This document shows positions 12,401 through 16,858 of a stretch of 20,396 nt of DNA, in pieces. The stretch covers positions 1 through 20,396 of the forward strand of contig JBEKNT010000074.1 in NCBI GenBank assembly GCA_049522565.1. The letters run 5' to 3'. Positions within the stretch are counted from its first letter, which is position 1, and every line of letters starts with the position of its first letter. Source of the stretch: JASHVB01 sp049522565 (GTDB taxonomy: Bacteria > Pseudomonadota > Alphaproteobacteria > Acetobacterales > Acetobacteraceae). The translations under genes were made by a program, and so were the position numbers. The notes beneath the pieces were generated by a model. That model was not told where the DNA came from, searched no databases, and was given only the letters and a program-made list of their open reading frames with translations.

Positions 12401-14973
12401 ACGGCGTTGGGCAGCAGGATGCTGCCGCCACCGGTCAGATCCATCAGCCCGGAAGCGACGAGGGTGCCGCCGGTCAGCCAAATGATGCCGGTGTTCTGGA
12501 ACCCGGCCTCCACCACCAGGTTTGCGGTGCCGCCGACAAAGATGGTGCCGCTGTTGGCCGAGTTGATCGTCGAATCCTCGGCGGTCAGTTGGCCCTGCGC
12601 GACGTTGAGCACGCTGTTGGAGGCGAGCGTCAGGGACGTCAGGTCGGCGGCCGCGGCGCCGTGGAACGTCACCGTGCTGCCGGCGCCGATGGTGGCGTCG
12701 CCGTAATAGTCGGTGCCGCTGATCGCGGCGAAGGTGGGGTTCCAATTTGCCGGGGTCTCAAAGTCGCCGCTGGCGCCGCCGACCCAGGTGGTGCTGGTGG
12801 GAATCGTGGGCCCGGACGACGATCCGGTGGTGGCGGCACCGCCGAAATTCGCCAGGGGGATGCGTGCCGGGGCGAAGACCCACGGTGAGAACGTCAACGC
12901 TCGAGCCACCAGTTCGAACCCGGCGCTGACCTGGCCGGAGGCGGTGAAGATGCTGAATGGATTGGTCTGGAGTTCGGTCAGCAGGTTGTTGATGTAGTTC
13001 TTGCCGGCCTGGCTGAAGTTCAGGTCCAGCACGCCGCCGATATCGCCGCTGGCGCTGGCCGAGGCCCCCGGCACGCTCAGGGTGGCGCCGACCTGGACGT
13101 CGCCCTCGAGTTGCACCACCGGCTCCACCGTGCCGCTCACCGTTGGGGACTGGACGAACAACCCGTTGAGGAGGTCCGCATAGTCCGTGAAGCCGCTGTT
13201 CTCGAAAGCGCTCAGGCCCGAGGTGTCGTAGCCGAAATCGAGCGCGACGCTGCCCTCGAACGCGGCGCTGAGGCCGAGGTTCAAGGTGATGAGGGGGAAC
13301 ACCGGGATCGGCACGTTCAGCAGAGAGATCGTGGACGTCGGCATGCCGGCGGCATTGATCGAGCCGAAATTGAACGATGCCGCGGGCAGGTTCGCGTCGA
13401 ACAGGTCGGCCGTGCCGCCGAGCAGGAACTGCACCGCCTCGGATGGATTAGTAATGATCGGGAAGGAAAAGATGTTGCTGTTCAACAGCGATTGCAGTGC
13501 CTGGAACGGATTCTGCGCGGGAGGATTCGAACCGCCGGACGAGCCGTCCGTCGAGCCGCCGCCACCGGAGGAACCATCGCTGTTCACCAGGTTCTGCAGC
13601 AGCGTGGGCAGGTCGATGGGCTGCGAACCGGGGATCAGCTCCGGCACGACCTGACTGATCACCTGGGCGGCGCTGCGGACGTCGTCGGGTATGGTGAACG
13701 AGCCGAGGTCGTAGGTGTCGCTGCCGAAACTCGTGCCGGCAGCGGCGAGCGCGCTGACCCACTGTTGCACCTGGTTGAGCGCCGACAGGAACTGCACCAG
13801 CGGCGTGACGTCGATGTTAAGGCTCGGGTCGATGTTGTCCGCCAACTGGAGAAAATCGACCAGGGTGATCGTGCCGTCTCCCACGTCCTGGCCGTTGGCA
13901 TTGATGGAGCCTGCGACGTCGAGTTCGGTCCATAACGAGCCGAGCAGACCGCCGTTCGGATCGGGCTGGCCGCTGGCGTTGAGGTGCCCTGCGCCGCCCA
14001 GGAACGAGAGTGGCGTTTCGAACAGCGTCTCGAGCGCCTGGATCGGCGCGCTTTGCAGGACCGAATTGACCTCGTCGATGACCGGGTCGATCACGTTGTC
14101 GACGAAGGTACCCAGCTTGAAGGTGACGTTGTCCAGCGCGATGGTCGGGGTGTCGCCGAATGACGCGGCATCGTTCGTGCCGACGTTGCTGGCCTCGAAC
14201 GACCAGCCGCCGGCCAGGTTGGCGCTGACCGAGGGCAGCGCCGCGGTGCCCATGTCGGAGGTCAGGCCGACGTCGATCGCGGCGTTGCCGGTGAAGGTCG
14301 CGCCGCCGTTGACGTCGAGCGAGAAGGTGCCCTGCAACGATGAGCCCTGGTCGATGGCGCCGAACCGCAGGTCGCCAAGGATCGTGTCGTCACCAGAGCC
14401 GAGCGTGCCGCTCGCGGCAAAGGTTGGCGCTGTGACGTCGAGGGCCACCGTGAGGGCGGGGCCGTTCGGCTCGGACACCGAGAAATCGCCCGACGTATCG
14501 ACCGTGCCGATGACGTTGAGGTCGTAGGTGAGCTGGGTCTGGGCGGTGCCGCTGGTCTGGAAGTCGAGGCCGGGCAGGCCGAAATTGCTGCCGAGCGCCG
14601 TGCTGAACGTGTCGGTGAGCTGGTCGTTCAGCGCGACGGTGAGTATGCCGCTGGGATCCAAGCCGACCACGACGCCGCCCTTGGGGAATCCGGCGTTGAC
14701 CAGCGCGGTGTTGATCGCGTTCTGGATTGTGGTGACGTCCTCGCTCACGTTGTTGAACGCGTTGAGGGCATTGAAGACGTTGGTTTCGAGCGATGCGAAC
14801 TGCTGCAACGCGGCCTGACCCTGGCTGGCCGCGGAGGTGATCAGGCTGCCGACGATCGGCAGGTTTTCCGCCCATACCTTGGTTTGCAGCGCCTGCTTGA
14901 TTGGACTCAGGATCGAGTCGAGCCCGGTCTTGAGTTGGGCGATTTGCGAGGCCGGAACGATGGTTGAGCTCAT
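1..14973 (-). CDS. Giant repeat-rich adhesin-like protein (partial, C-terminus beyond left edge)
   Basis: One frame is open from an ATG at 14971-14973 to the left edge, at least 4,991 residues. Upstream in frame there is only a TGA at 15007-15009 and no other ATG, so this start is favoured, although the ribosome site is weak (GGA, 11 nt away). The N-terminus (MSSTIVPASQIAQLKTGLDS) is not a Sec signal peptide. In order: N-terminal region (residues 1-~725, Gly/Ser linker ~465-485); W730/W744 motif; solenoid-like beta-strand repeats (~730-3400); a hinge module (~3400-3520); eleven Ig-like repeats (~3522-4842); W4851/W4865 motif and the start of a second solenoid. The protein is rich in Gly, Thr, Ala, Asn and Asp, and no Cys was seen in what I translated. 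Giant Cys-poor repeat proteins without a Sec signal are typically type I-secreted adhesins, so a surface or biofilm role is inferred. No calcium-binding nonapeptides or secretion signal lie in the window. No secretion genes are nearby, and the exact family is not recognised. Confidence 0.9.
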   Translation of the reverse strand, partial: MSSTIVPASQIAQLKTGLDSILSPIKQALQTKVWAENLPIVGSLITSAASQGQAALQQFASLETNVFNALNAFNNVSEDVTTIQNAINTALVNAGFPKGGVVVGLDPSGILTVALNDQLTDTFSTALGSNFGLPGLDFQTSGTAQTQLTYDLNVIGTVDTSGDFSVSEPNGPALTVALDVTAPTFAASGTLGSGDDTILGDLRFGAIDQGSSLQGTFSLDVNGGATFTGNAAIDVGLTSDMGTAALPSVSANLAGGWSFEASNVGTNDAASFGDTPTIALDNVTFKLGTFVDNVIDPVIDEVNSVLQSAPIQALETLFETPLSFLGGAGHLNASGQPDPNGGLLGSLWTELDVAGSINANGQDVGDGTITLVDFLQLADNIDPSLNIDVTPLVQFLSALNQVQQWVSALAAAGTSFGSDTYDLGSFTIPDDVRSAAQVISQVVPELIPGSQPIDLPTLLQNLVNSDGSSGGGGSTDGSSGGSNPPAQNPFQALQSLLNSNIFSFPIITNPSEAVQFLLGGTADLFDANLPAASFNFGSINAAGMPTSTISLLNVPIPVFPLITLNLGLSAAFEGSVALDFGYDTSGLSAFENSGFTDYADLLNGLFVQSPTVSGTVEPVVQLEGDVQVGATLSVPGASASASGDIGGVLDLNFSQAGKNYINNLLTELQTNPFSIFTASGQVSAGFELVARALTFSPWVFAPARIPLANFGGAATTGSSSGPTIPTSTTWVGGASGDFETPANWNPTFAAISGTDYYGDATIGAGSTVTFHGAAAADLTSLTLASNSVLNVAQGQLTAEDSTINSANSGTIFVGGTANLVVEAGFQNTGIIWLTGGTLVASGLMDLTGGGSILLPNAVGSFIQSSDPNALLWNEDNTISGGGTIGANLLNAGTVNANVSTPLELAGLDTNSGLMEATGNSGASGTPHIGGLEIVNSLDNTGGTLAAFKHGAVRLDTGVTVTGGTLETGSIADSSLIFAEGAVTLDGGTAGLTIAGAVLADNGSTLTLTGLINSGAYSATLGQSQVASGGATVLLQGATIHNGLLDALQPTSGGTGTMAVSGTATLDGSAGDDSIGIDGILQVGAGNTLVVDGSVNPGLSGGGIDLAGGTLVIGNGITDAATFGTSLPGSVSGTGGTLTLVIGDDSVVTGADAGSSLTNNWYIQGSGNLGNGELAIINTANGTIAAGFGELVINGGVPVINAGVIEAALGSLDLQSNVANAAGTILSLAFDSIGIDGVTIAGGALSGGGVFFGSLSDFIATGHAMLDGTASPVTLEDEADLLVDAGATLTLAGSIDNGAAFNATTIAVQGNASSGGVAVLQASGTVTLSGGGLVALSETSGAGTGYTQEITGVSGDTLDNIDNTIFGYGSIGVADNTLTLINEAAGTIDANTAGDTLVLNTGTNIVTNHGLLEATSGGTLDLHGSIANAGGTLLAIGGTALLDGATLSGGAIVTSGTGSVRAIGSATLDGTANAITVATGADIAVDSGDTLTALGTIVNNGDMQATGGTLVVATGAVAVTNLGRLGADTGGVLDLRSNVSNAGGTIAVTNGDVLLDGMTVTNGLLAGESPDTGFIDVVGSATVIGTGTVAAGVNTSPTTGLLNTADLRVQGGDTLTLQGTITNRGVISLVGNASASETAALHTAGTVTLTGGGTLNMQDSSAAESPESQLVTGTAATSTLDNIDNTISGEGLLGNADSLLTLINETGGTVDAAGTSLVVNTGTHAIVNKGLLESTTGDLYLNGTVANTGTIAANGGAVELDGATVNGGVLASSAGGAIRTYGSATLNGIASAVTLASGAQVITGGADTLTLEGSIVNHGVLGLPGDSINDLTATLRVSGTVTLSGGGHVSLTSIGGGPSSAYQVITDPVASDTLDNIDNTIVGYGELGAGAMTLRNESAGIVEASGGALVVNTGANIVINKGLLAAVGGTLDLQGVVDSTGGGTLQALDLGVGGAPGVILLDGGTLRGGTVITDLTDTASQLTVSVNGGTLDGTAGAVTLAAGAQALVGAGTTLTLTGSLTNHGTLGLAGDSYNNIVATLQIAGTTTLSGGGDVSLYSVNSGPSSPDQIITGASPTANLDNIDNTISGYGTIQAGQLKLINETSGTIEAAGGALVLNTGTNTVSNHGLLQGVGGTLVVQGVVDSTSGGTVATLNSGGVSGIVQLDGGTLRGGTLRTDPTDPTSQIQITGAGGTLDGTAGTLTIATSAIVAVVPTSTLTAEGAIANHGTMIVEGSGYYSQTGELLLSGSVGLSGGGTLSLVDVSGITADTTSQVVTGVAASSTLDNIDNLILGYGELGATQLTLINEAKGTIEASNGTLLVDTGANTVTNKGLMEAVGGTLMLHGVVDNTNGGTIAALNHGGTVSGVVLLDGATLRGGTINTDLSDPASLLGLTANGGTLDGTAGAVTIATGAEVAVAGSQTLVVAGTIADHGTLSVLGNGYYSEVATARLDGNVTLTGGGRLLLADVSGITLDTTSQVVTGTAATDTLDNVADTIVGFGSLGAGNMTLANAPAGTIEATVGLLRIDTGANAVTNQGLLEAVAGTLELDSAVTNSGTIIAGTGGDVVILGTVGNTGLITAGSGGLVTLNGAVTGASSAVQVAGGGTLAVIGGSLHGGTLNNAATGIVEIEPTGGTLASLAVTNAGTALIVGNGYYSEFSTLAVSGTVSLAGGGVVVMADISGITQDSTSQTITGVAAGDTLDNVNNTILGYGELGAGLLTLINETKGTIEATAATMVLNTGSEALANHGLVQAVGGVLLVQSVVDSTQGGTVEALNSGTVSGIVELDGGTLRGGIIATSLTDPGSALLFTANGGTLDGSAGSVTLAVGSHTTLTGGQTLTLNGAIAEQGVLDVFGNGYYSEVAAVDVAGTVTLSGGGTLAMADVSGITLDSTSQVITGTAPGAELDNSAVITGFGMLGDGALTLINEASGTILATGGAFVVDPGTSNATNHGQMQAVSGTLDLEHTLANQSTIAAGAGGSVVVDGVVTDTGLISAASTGTITLHGSVIGATGAVQIAAGGSLVLDGGSLDGGTLSNAATGNIDVTTNGGTLAAVAVTNAGTASIVGNGYYSENATLSVSGSVTLSGGGTVTMADVSGITLDSTSQVITGVAAGDTLDNVDNTIIGYGELGNGLLTLINETKGTIEATVATMVVNTGSVALANHGLIEAAGGTLLVQSVIDGTASGTIEALNKATVPGTVVLDGGTLRGGMIATSGAGSALLLTANGGTLDGTAGTVTLAASSQATVAGTETLTLNGAIAEHGTLDVQGNGYYGEVSTVDIGGTVTLSGSAKMLLADVSGITTDSTSQVVTGTAPGAELDNAALISGIGMLGNGQLTLINEATGTIDAVGGDLIVNTGTGTLTNAGLMQAFPGTLDVASNLVNTGMVLVNGGTVVLEGSVTGTGTLGLESSDLVLDGSVSAGQTIDFFNFGTTETLDLANPQLIGATLSGFAAKDTIIAEGTILTGVTYHATTGTLGVLSLLDGNTTVGTLTLAGTYTNAQFKLTNVAGSPSIVTTTASAGQLYTHAVASTATPTAKNFGTHHVGDTLTQALTIKNTAAAGSFTENLDVGFVATTGAAIDSGSITGLAPQITNSTSLLVGLSTVSDGAQSGTVILTPSSDGTGVDGFGLTALNSQTIAVSGVLYNYATASAAPVDFGQHHTGDTLSEKLSVTNTGTNDGFTENLDASLGGATGAATGSGSFTALGAQVANTTSLTIGVNATKDGLRTGNVVLTLHSDGTGIDGLGSTLLTAQTISATGTIFNYATASVASKSLSLGTHHVGDTLTGALSITNTGTADGFTENLDVGVASTTGVLTAAGTITGLGAGKADTTSVTLGLPNTGDGVQTGKAVLSLISDGTGIDNLGTTVLTAQTITATGTLYNYATASAATPGVVDFGTHHVGDTLSQALSITNTGAADLFTEKLDGSFGATTGAATGTTSFAGLAAGKSSSSLLVGLSTTQDGVRAGTATLTLKSDGAGVDGLGTTILTAQTIDATGTLYNYATASTAALVNLGNHHIGDTISQALTVTNTGTADGFTENLDASLGGATGAATASGSITGLAASKTDSLGLTIGVTAAKDGVQSGNAVLTLHSDGTGIDGLGSTLLTAQTITATGTIYNYATANAVAPVSFGNRHVGDALTQALSITNIGTVDGFTENLDASIGNATGAVTASGTLNGLAAGITNTSSVTLGLSSVLDGVHGGSAVLSLKSDGTGVDGLGTTVLTAQTIAATGTLYNYATASAATPNTVNFGIHHVGDTLSQALSISNIGTADGFTENLDAAIGATTGAGTGSGSFTGLIAGSSNGTAVAVGLSTAHDGVQSGTTALTLSSDGTGIDGLGKTVLTAQTIAVAGTLYNYATASVVGVVNLGTHHVGDTISKALSVTNTGSVDAYTEELDASLGGASAGAFANGSLNLDAPGHTASGSMTLGLTSTTEGNHSGTATLTLASDGSLVDGLGKTSLVAQTVTMTAAVFGYATPILSATTLDFGAVRVGGTVAAKSLTISNGATADAFKENLGYALEAPSSGFAVASGGTGTVAAGAAGATATWNLVTSTSGLFNSGTDVVDLTSLGAGTSFLANTALTGQKVTLLGKVYAPAVAKLATTGFGVVHVGDEITVGDEISNVATGALTDVLTGGVGTITGSGFSVATYDGVSLGTIAAGGIAAGAGGQELEFTMNTGTAGTFSASASLVLESHDTALADIAVSAGPILLSGTVDNYATAALEEVSGGGTFAQSGSAYTLDLGTIVSGAAAPTITLGALNAAAGLADLMSGSFQISGSGAFLNSGTAAFNGLGAGQADTAPTVSLATTQTGTFSETLTLTATGTNSSGYSGALSPETLTITGTVVAGGPGDAWLTDAPGNFDNPTKWVEGIVPGITNDATIDFADRPQVLHDTGSDTVHSVRNLAGDFVMSGGTLTANTLENDSAMAWTGGSLVLNSGTGGVAAVLNTAGASIAIAPNGQRLTATGTGTASVSNAGTITVDGALGEADIDTAL
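448..4413 (-). repeat. Eleven tandem ~119-residue Ig-like repeats
   Basis: Each unit starts after an LYNYAT-type junction at 4411, 4051, 3700, 3343, 2986, 2632, 2278, 1918, 1564, 1201 and 835, giving spacings of 360, 351, 357, 357, 354, 354, 360, 354, 363, 366 and ~387 bp. The core is FGTHHVGDTLSQALSITNTG, then TENLDASLGGATGAATGSGS, a variable strand, and SDGTGIDGLGSTLLTAQTI. A small-residue strand with VGDT and a NTG turn resembles the choice-of-anchor D / ASH-type immunoglobulin fold. The first eight units are close copies. The ninth to eleventh (towards the left edge) are clearly diverged and keep mainly the FG/VG strand and the closing TGT/YAT strand. Such arrays usually act as an extensible spacer. 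Confidence 0.8.
4414..4780 (-). other. Hinge module between solenoid and Ig-like array
   Basis: Residues ~3400-3520 break both repeat patterns. The segment includes LVLDGSVSAGQTIDFFNFG, ETLDLANPQLIGATLSGFAA, DTIIAEGTILTGVTYHATTG and TLTLAGTYTNAQFKLTN. A module of this kind (a GDTIDL-like strand followed by TLxLAGTYTxxxFxL) commonly closes beta-strand-repeat regions in large alphaproteobacterial surface proteins, and here it appears to cap the first solenoid. This rests on remembered family patterns and was not searched. Confidence 0.5.
4780..12789 (-). repeat. First beta-strand-repeat (solenoid-like) module with ~610-bp super-repeats
   Basis: The module opens with TWVGGASGDFETPANWNP (W730, W744), a motif that often precedes beta-strand repeats in large alphaproteobacterial surface proteins. 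Short strands then recur in the style of GGTLDGTAGAVT, NHGLLEA and VNTGTN. A longer unit of ~200-210 residues is marked by DTLDNIDNTI-GYGELG-LTLINE-GTIEA. That mark recurs near 10890, 9920, 9340, 8725, 8110, 7500, 6860, 6255, 5615 and 5025, mostly 580-640 bp apart. From about 8270 down to 5160 each unit also carries GNGYYSE followed by ADVSGIT and a TSQ(V/T)(V/I)TG strand. The regular Gly/Thr/Asn strand-turn pattern fits a right-handed beta-helix stalk; this is inferred from sequence only. Confidence 0.75.
5160..9350 (-). repeat. Higher-order A/B arrangement of solenoid units
   Basis: Two kinds of ~200-residue unit can be told apart. Type A has DGGTLRGG, an NGGTLDGTAG strand and LTLNGAIAEHG before GNGYYSE; copies end near 8900, 8290, 7650, 6400 and 5160. 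Type B lacks the LRGG half and instead has GLI-AGSGG, GSLHGGTLNNAATG and LAVTNAGTA-IVGNGYYSE; copies end near 7010 and 5760. The order along the protein is A A A B A B A, so the last part is an A-B pair repeated with a period of ~1,240-1,265 bp. The A copies at 6400-6850 and 5160-5605 are especially alike, suggesting a fairly recent duplication of the pair. Confidence 0.65.
12790..14973 (-). other. N-terminal non-repetitive region of the giant protein
   Basis: Residues 1-~728 differ from everything downstream. The first ~85 residues look helical and amphipathic (AQLKTGLDSILSPIKQAL, then a Gln/Ala-rich helix). Beta-rich segments follow, with repeated GxLxxSGDFSV-like strands and long hydrophobic stretches such as PIPVFPLITLNLGL near residue ~555. 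A flexible linker of Gly, Ser and Asp lies at ~465-485 (13519-13580). There is no hydrophobic signal sequence. I do not recognise a LapA-type retention module. The function is unknown; it may be a cell-proximal anchor or retention part, which is a guess. Confidence 0.6.
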
Positions 14974-15250
14974 GGGCGTTTTGGTCCATTCCAGAGATTG
15001 GTCGCGTCAGGTGAACTTTTCGTTCCGTATCAGGAATGTCTAAGTGAAAACCACCAAGAAACGGTCGTCCGCATTGGAGATTCAGTGGGCATGTCGATCC
15101 GGACTAGCCGAGCAGGAGCGGGACCCGGACTAGTTCTGATACCGCAATACACTGCGTCGAAGACGTATGAACTTTGCTAGGAAGAGGGCATGGCGTCCTT
15201 CAGGCGACCGCAACGAGTTGCTGAGTTTGGGGCAATAGCTGCCGAATTTG
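14974..15250. other. AT-richer leader region upstream of the giant gene
   Basis: This 277-bp stretch has visibly lower GC than its surroundings (15001-15060 is under half GC by eye) and no credible gene. It should contain the promoter and any operator of the giant gene on the minus strand. I could not settle on a -35/-10 pair. The only clear structure is the direct repeat listed separately. Confidence 0.4.
15099..15133. promoter_or_regulatory. 9-bp direct repeat CCGGACTAG upstream of giant gene
   Basis: CCGGACTAG occurs at 15099-15107 and again at 15125-15133, 26 bp start to start, about 130-160 bp before the start codon of the giant gene. Two exact 9-bp copies in a short intergenic stretch could be paired binding sites for a regulator. 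The spacing is not a clean multiple of a helical turn and the site matches nothing I recognise. Confidence 0.25.
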
Positions 15251-15637
15251 CTATCCGTCAATCCTAAAACCTCCCCCCACCGCAGAAAGCGGAAACTTCT
15301 CCGTTTCCGAGACGCTGAACGTATCGTACTGTAACGGCCGCCGGCCGGTCAAGCAAATCAGCAACGTCTCGGTATATTTCTGTGAATCGGTAGGATGGTA
15401 CTCAGGATCGTTTGGATAACAGAGTGCGATAGTATCGCTAGCGGTCTGGAATCCGGCCATCGGCGGCAAATCCAGGCCGCCGTCGCGATTCTCCCCGTCG
15501 CGATGGCGGCCGACCAGAAGGCCATCGCGGTCGGGTTCGGCGAGACCATGCGCCGGCAGGTCGATCGACTTCATGACAAAAGCAGGGAGACCCCGCGGGG
15601 TCATGGCGGTCGCCTGACATCCCTTCATCTCGGACAT
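15251..15637 (-). CDS. Doubtful hypothetical protein, 128 residues
   Basis: An ATG-started frame begins MSEMKGCQATAMTP and ends at a TAG at 15251. The first half (GLLVGRHRDGENRDGG) uses GC-rich codons. The second half (CYPNDPEYHPTDSQKYTETL) uses many A/T-ending codons, unlike the neighbouring genes. There is no clear Shine-Dalgarno, no signal peptide and no family I recognise. Internal ATGs (MKGCQA, and MKSIDLPAHG near 15574) could be the true start. The mixed composition of the C-terminal half looks more protein-like than the antisense frame over the same bases. It may be a small orphan or horizontally acquired gene, a remnant, or not a gene. It lies 277 bp upstream of the giant gene on the same strand. 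Confidence 0.3.
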   Translation of the reverse strand: MSEMKGCQATAMTPRGLPAFVMKSIDLPAHGLAEPDRDGLLVGRHRDGENRDGGLDLPPMAGFQTASDTIALCYPNDPEYHPTDSQKYTETLLICLTGRRPLQYDTFSVSETEKFPLSAVGGGFRIDG

Positions 15638-15855
15638 GCCGTACCGCGTGGGCGTGATGGACGCCGCGTTCGCATCCCGGCGGGTAGTTTGCCCCGAGTA
15701 CCGCGATTGTCAGGCATTACCAGCAGGCGATGCCTGAAAACCGGAATGTGGCAACGGCTAATTCGATCGCGGCAGCAGGCGCGGTACGAGCACCGTATGC
15801 AGCGGTGATGCTACGACCGGGACGAGCAAGCCGCCAAAAGATAGCGCAGCGGGTT

Positions 15856-15906
15856 GCGCCCGACTCGGGCGCTGCTGCCCGCACGCCTATCGCGCGAGCG
15901 GGCAGC
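15856..15906 (-). terminator. Tandem hairpins downstream of the NRDE-family gene
   Basis: Two inverted repeats lie 20-70 bp past the stop of the NRDE gene. One has 9-bp arms GCTGCCCGC (15874-15882) and GCGGGCAGC (15898-15906) around a 15-nt loop. The other is a near-perfect palindrome, GCGCCCGA (15856-15863) with TCGGGCGC (15865-15872). Both are very GC-rich. No T-run follows directly, only a short TTTT about 15 nt later in the transcript, so this is a possible but not classical intrinsic terminator. The rest of 15638-15926 shows nothing else I can support. Confidence 0.4.
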
Positions 15907-15926
15907 CATTTCCGCCTTTCCCGATC

Positions 15927-16664
15927 TCATCCCCAGGCAGCCTGAAGGTTGACGATCCCGTAAGTCGTTGCATCGGGCGGGGTGGATGCAAAGCGCCAGA
16001 CTGGTGCCCCCTGTTTCGCCAGTCCCAGCAACGAGCTGCATATCGTTGCGTATCCGCCGCGAGGCACCACATTGATCTGCTCCGCCGCCGGGCCGGACCG
16101 GTCGGTCAGGATCGCGCGCCAGGCGCTCCAGTCGTCGGCATCCGGCGGAGGCGCTGCGCGAAACCGCGGCAGGTGACGGGCCACCCGCTGACTTGTCAGG
16201 TCACCGGGGTCGCGCGACGTGATCATGTGCAGACCCGCGGCAAGCGGGATCGCCTCGGGTCGGCCGGCCCCCAGGCCACGCAGGAAGAATGCGGCTCCGG
16301 TGGCGTCGGCCACCACCATGTTGAAGCTGCGCCATTGCGCGCCGTTCAGCGCCGCGATGGCGTCCGCTGCGGCCTCCGCCGTGACATGCTCGAGCGCAAG
16401 CAGCGGCAGTTCGCCGCGCGAGCGCTTGCCCGGGGCAGGCCCCAGGCTGCCCCGCCGGTTCAGCACCGTCGCCACCACCCTGTGTCGGTTCACACCCATC
16501 CAGGTCCCGCCGCCGGAGCGGTCCCGCCCGGCGACGACACCCGGGCGATCGGGCCACCAGCCGGCGGGTGGGTCCCATGCGCGGTCCAGCCGCTCGTCGC
16601 GATTGCTCGCCAGCATCAGGGGCCAGGGGTGCTCTGAACGTATCATCAGGACAACGGTACACAT
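15927..16664 (-). CDS. NRDE family protein (TANGO2 homologue)
   Basis: A 245-residue protein with the hallmarks of the NRDE/TANGO2 family (DUF833). It starts MCTVV, so Cys2 would become the N-terminal residue after Met removal, as in Ntn-type hydrolases. The name-giving NRDE motif is at residues 21-24 in MLASNRDERLDR. GGGTWMGVN is at ~50-58, followed by NRRG, and a central SFNMVVAD strand resembles other members. Length matches bacterial homologues (~240-270). The ATG at 16664 fits the conserved MC start. Eukaryotic TANGO2 is linked to haem trafficking and metabolism, but the bacterial role is unsettled and no substrate can be named. It is separated from the phosphoesterase upstream by 194 bp, so it probably has its own promoter. 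Confidence 0.88.
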   Translation of the reverse strand: MCTVVLMIRSEHPWPLMLASNRDERLDRAWDPPAGWWPDRPGVVAGRDRSGGGTWMGVNRHRVVATVLNRRGSLGPAPGKRSRGELPLLALEHVTAEAAADAIAALNGAQWRSFNMVVADATGAAFFLRGLGAGRPEAIPLAAGLHMITSRDPGDLTSQRVARHLPRFRAAPPPDADDWSAWRAILTDRSGPAAEQINVVPRGGYATICSSLLGLAKQGAPVWRFASTPPDATTYGIVNLQAAWG

Positions 16665-16858
16665 GCTTGCTCAGTTCGGTGCCTTGAGGGGGTTCGCACT
16701 TCGATCGCCCGTTATGATGCCATCGCCTTTTGTGATCGTATCGGCGACCTGTTTGCGCCGCTTCGCAATCCGGGCCAGCGGATGGCCAGGGCGCGCCGAC
16801 CACAGCATCGCTGCACAGTCCCATAGTCGCGGCGGCTGGATCGCATGGCGACTCTGGT

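Noticed and set aside
14640..14973. LapA-type N-terminal retention module with a di-alanine protease site
   Set aside because: An Ala-Ala pair does occur (TSAASQ), but the surrounding sequence does not resemble the known module and no LapD/LapG-type genes are in the window.
14390..14989. Minus-strand frame of 199 codons overlapping the start of the giant gene
   Set aside because: It is a different register, rich in Arg, Gln, His and Pro, typical of an off-frame shadow. The giant frame continues far beyond it and has protein-like strand patterns.
15395..15808. Plus-strand frame of 137 codons
   Set aside because: Arg-rich, no Shine-Dalgarno, no recognisable motif, and it overlaps the somewhat more plausible minus-strand frame.
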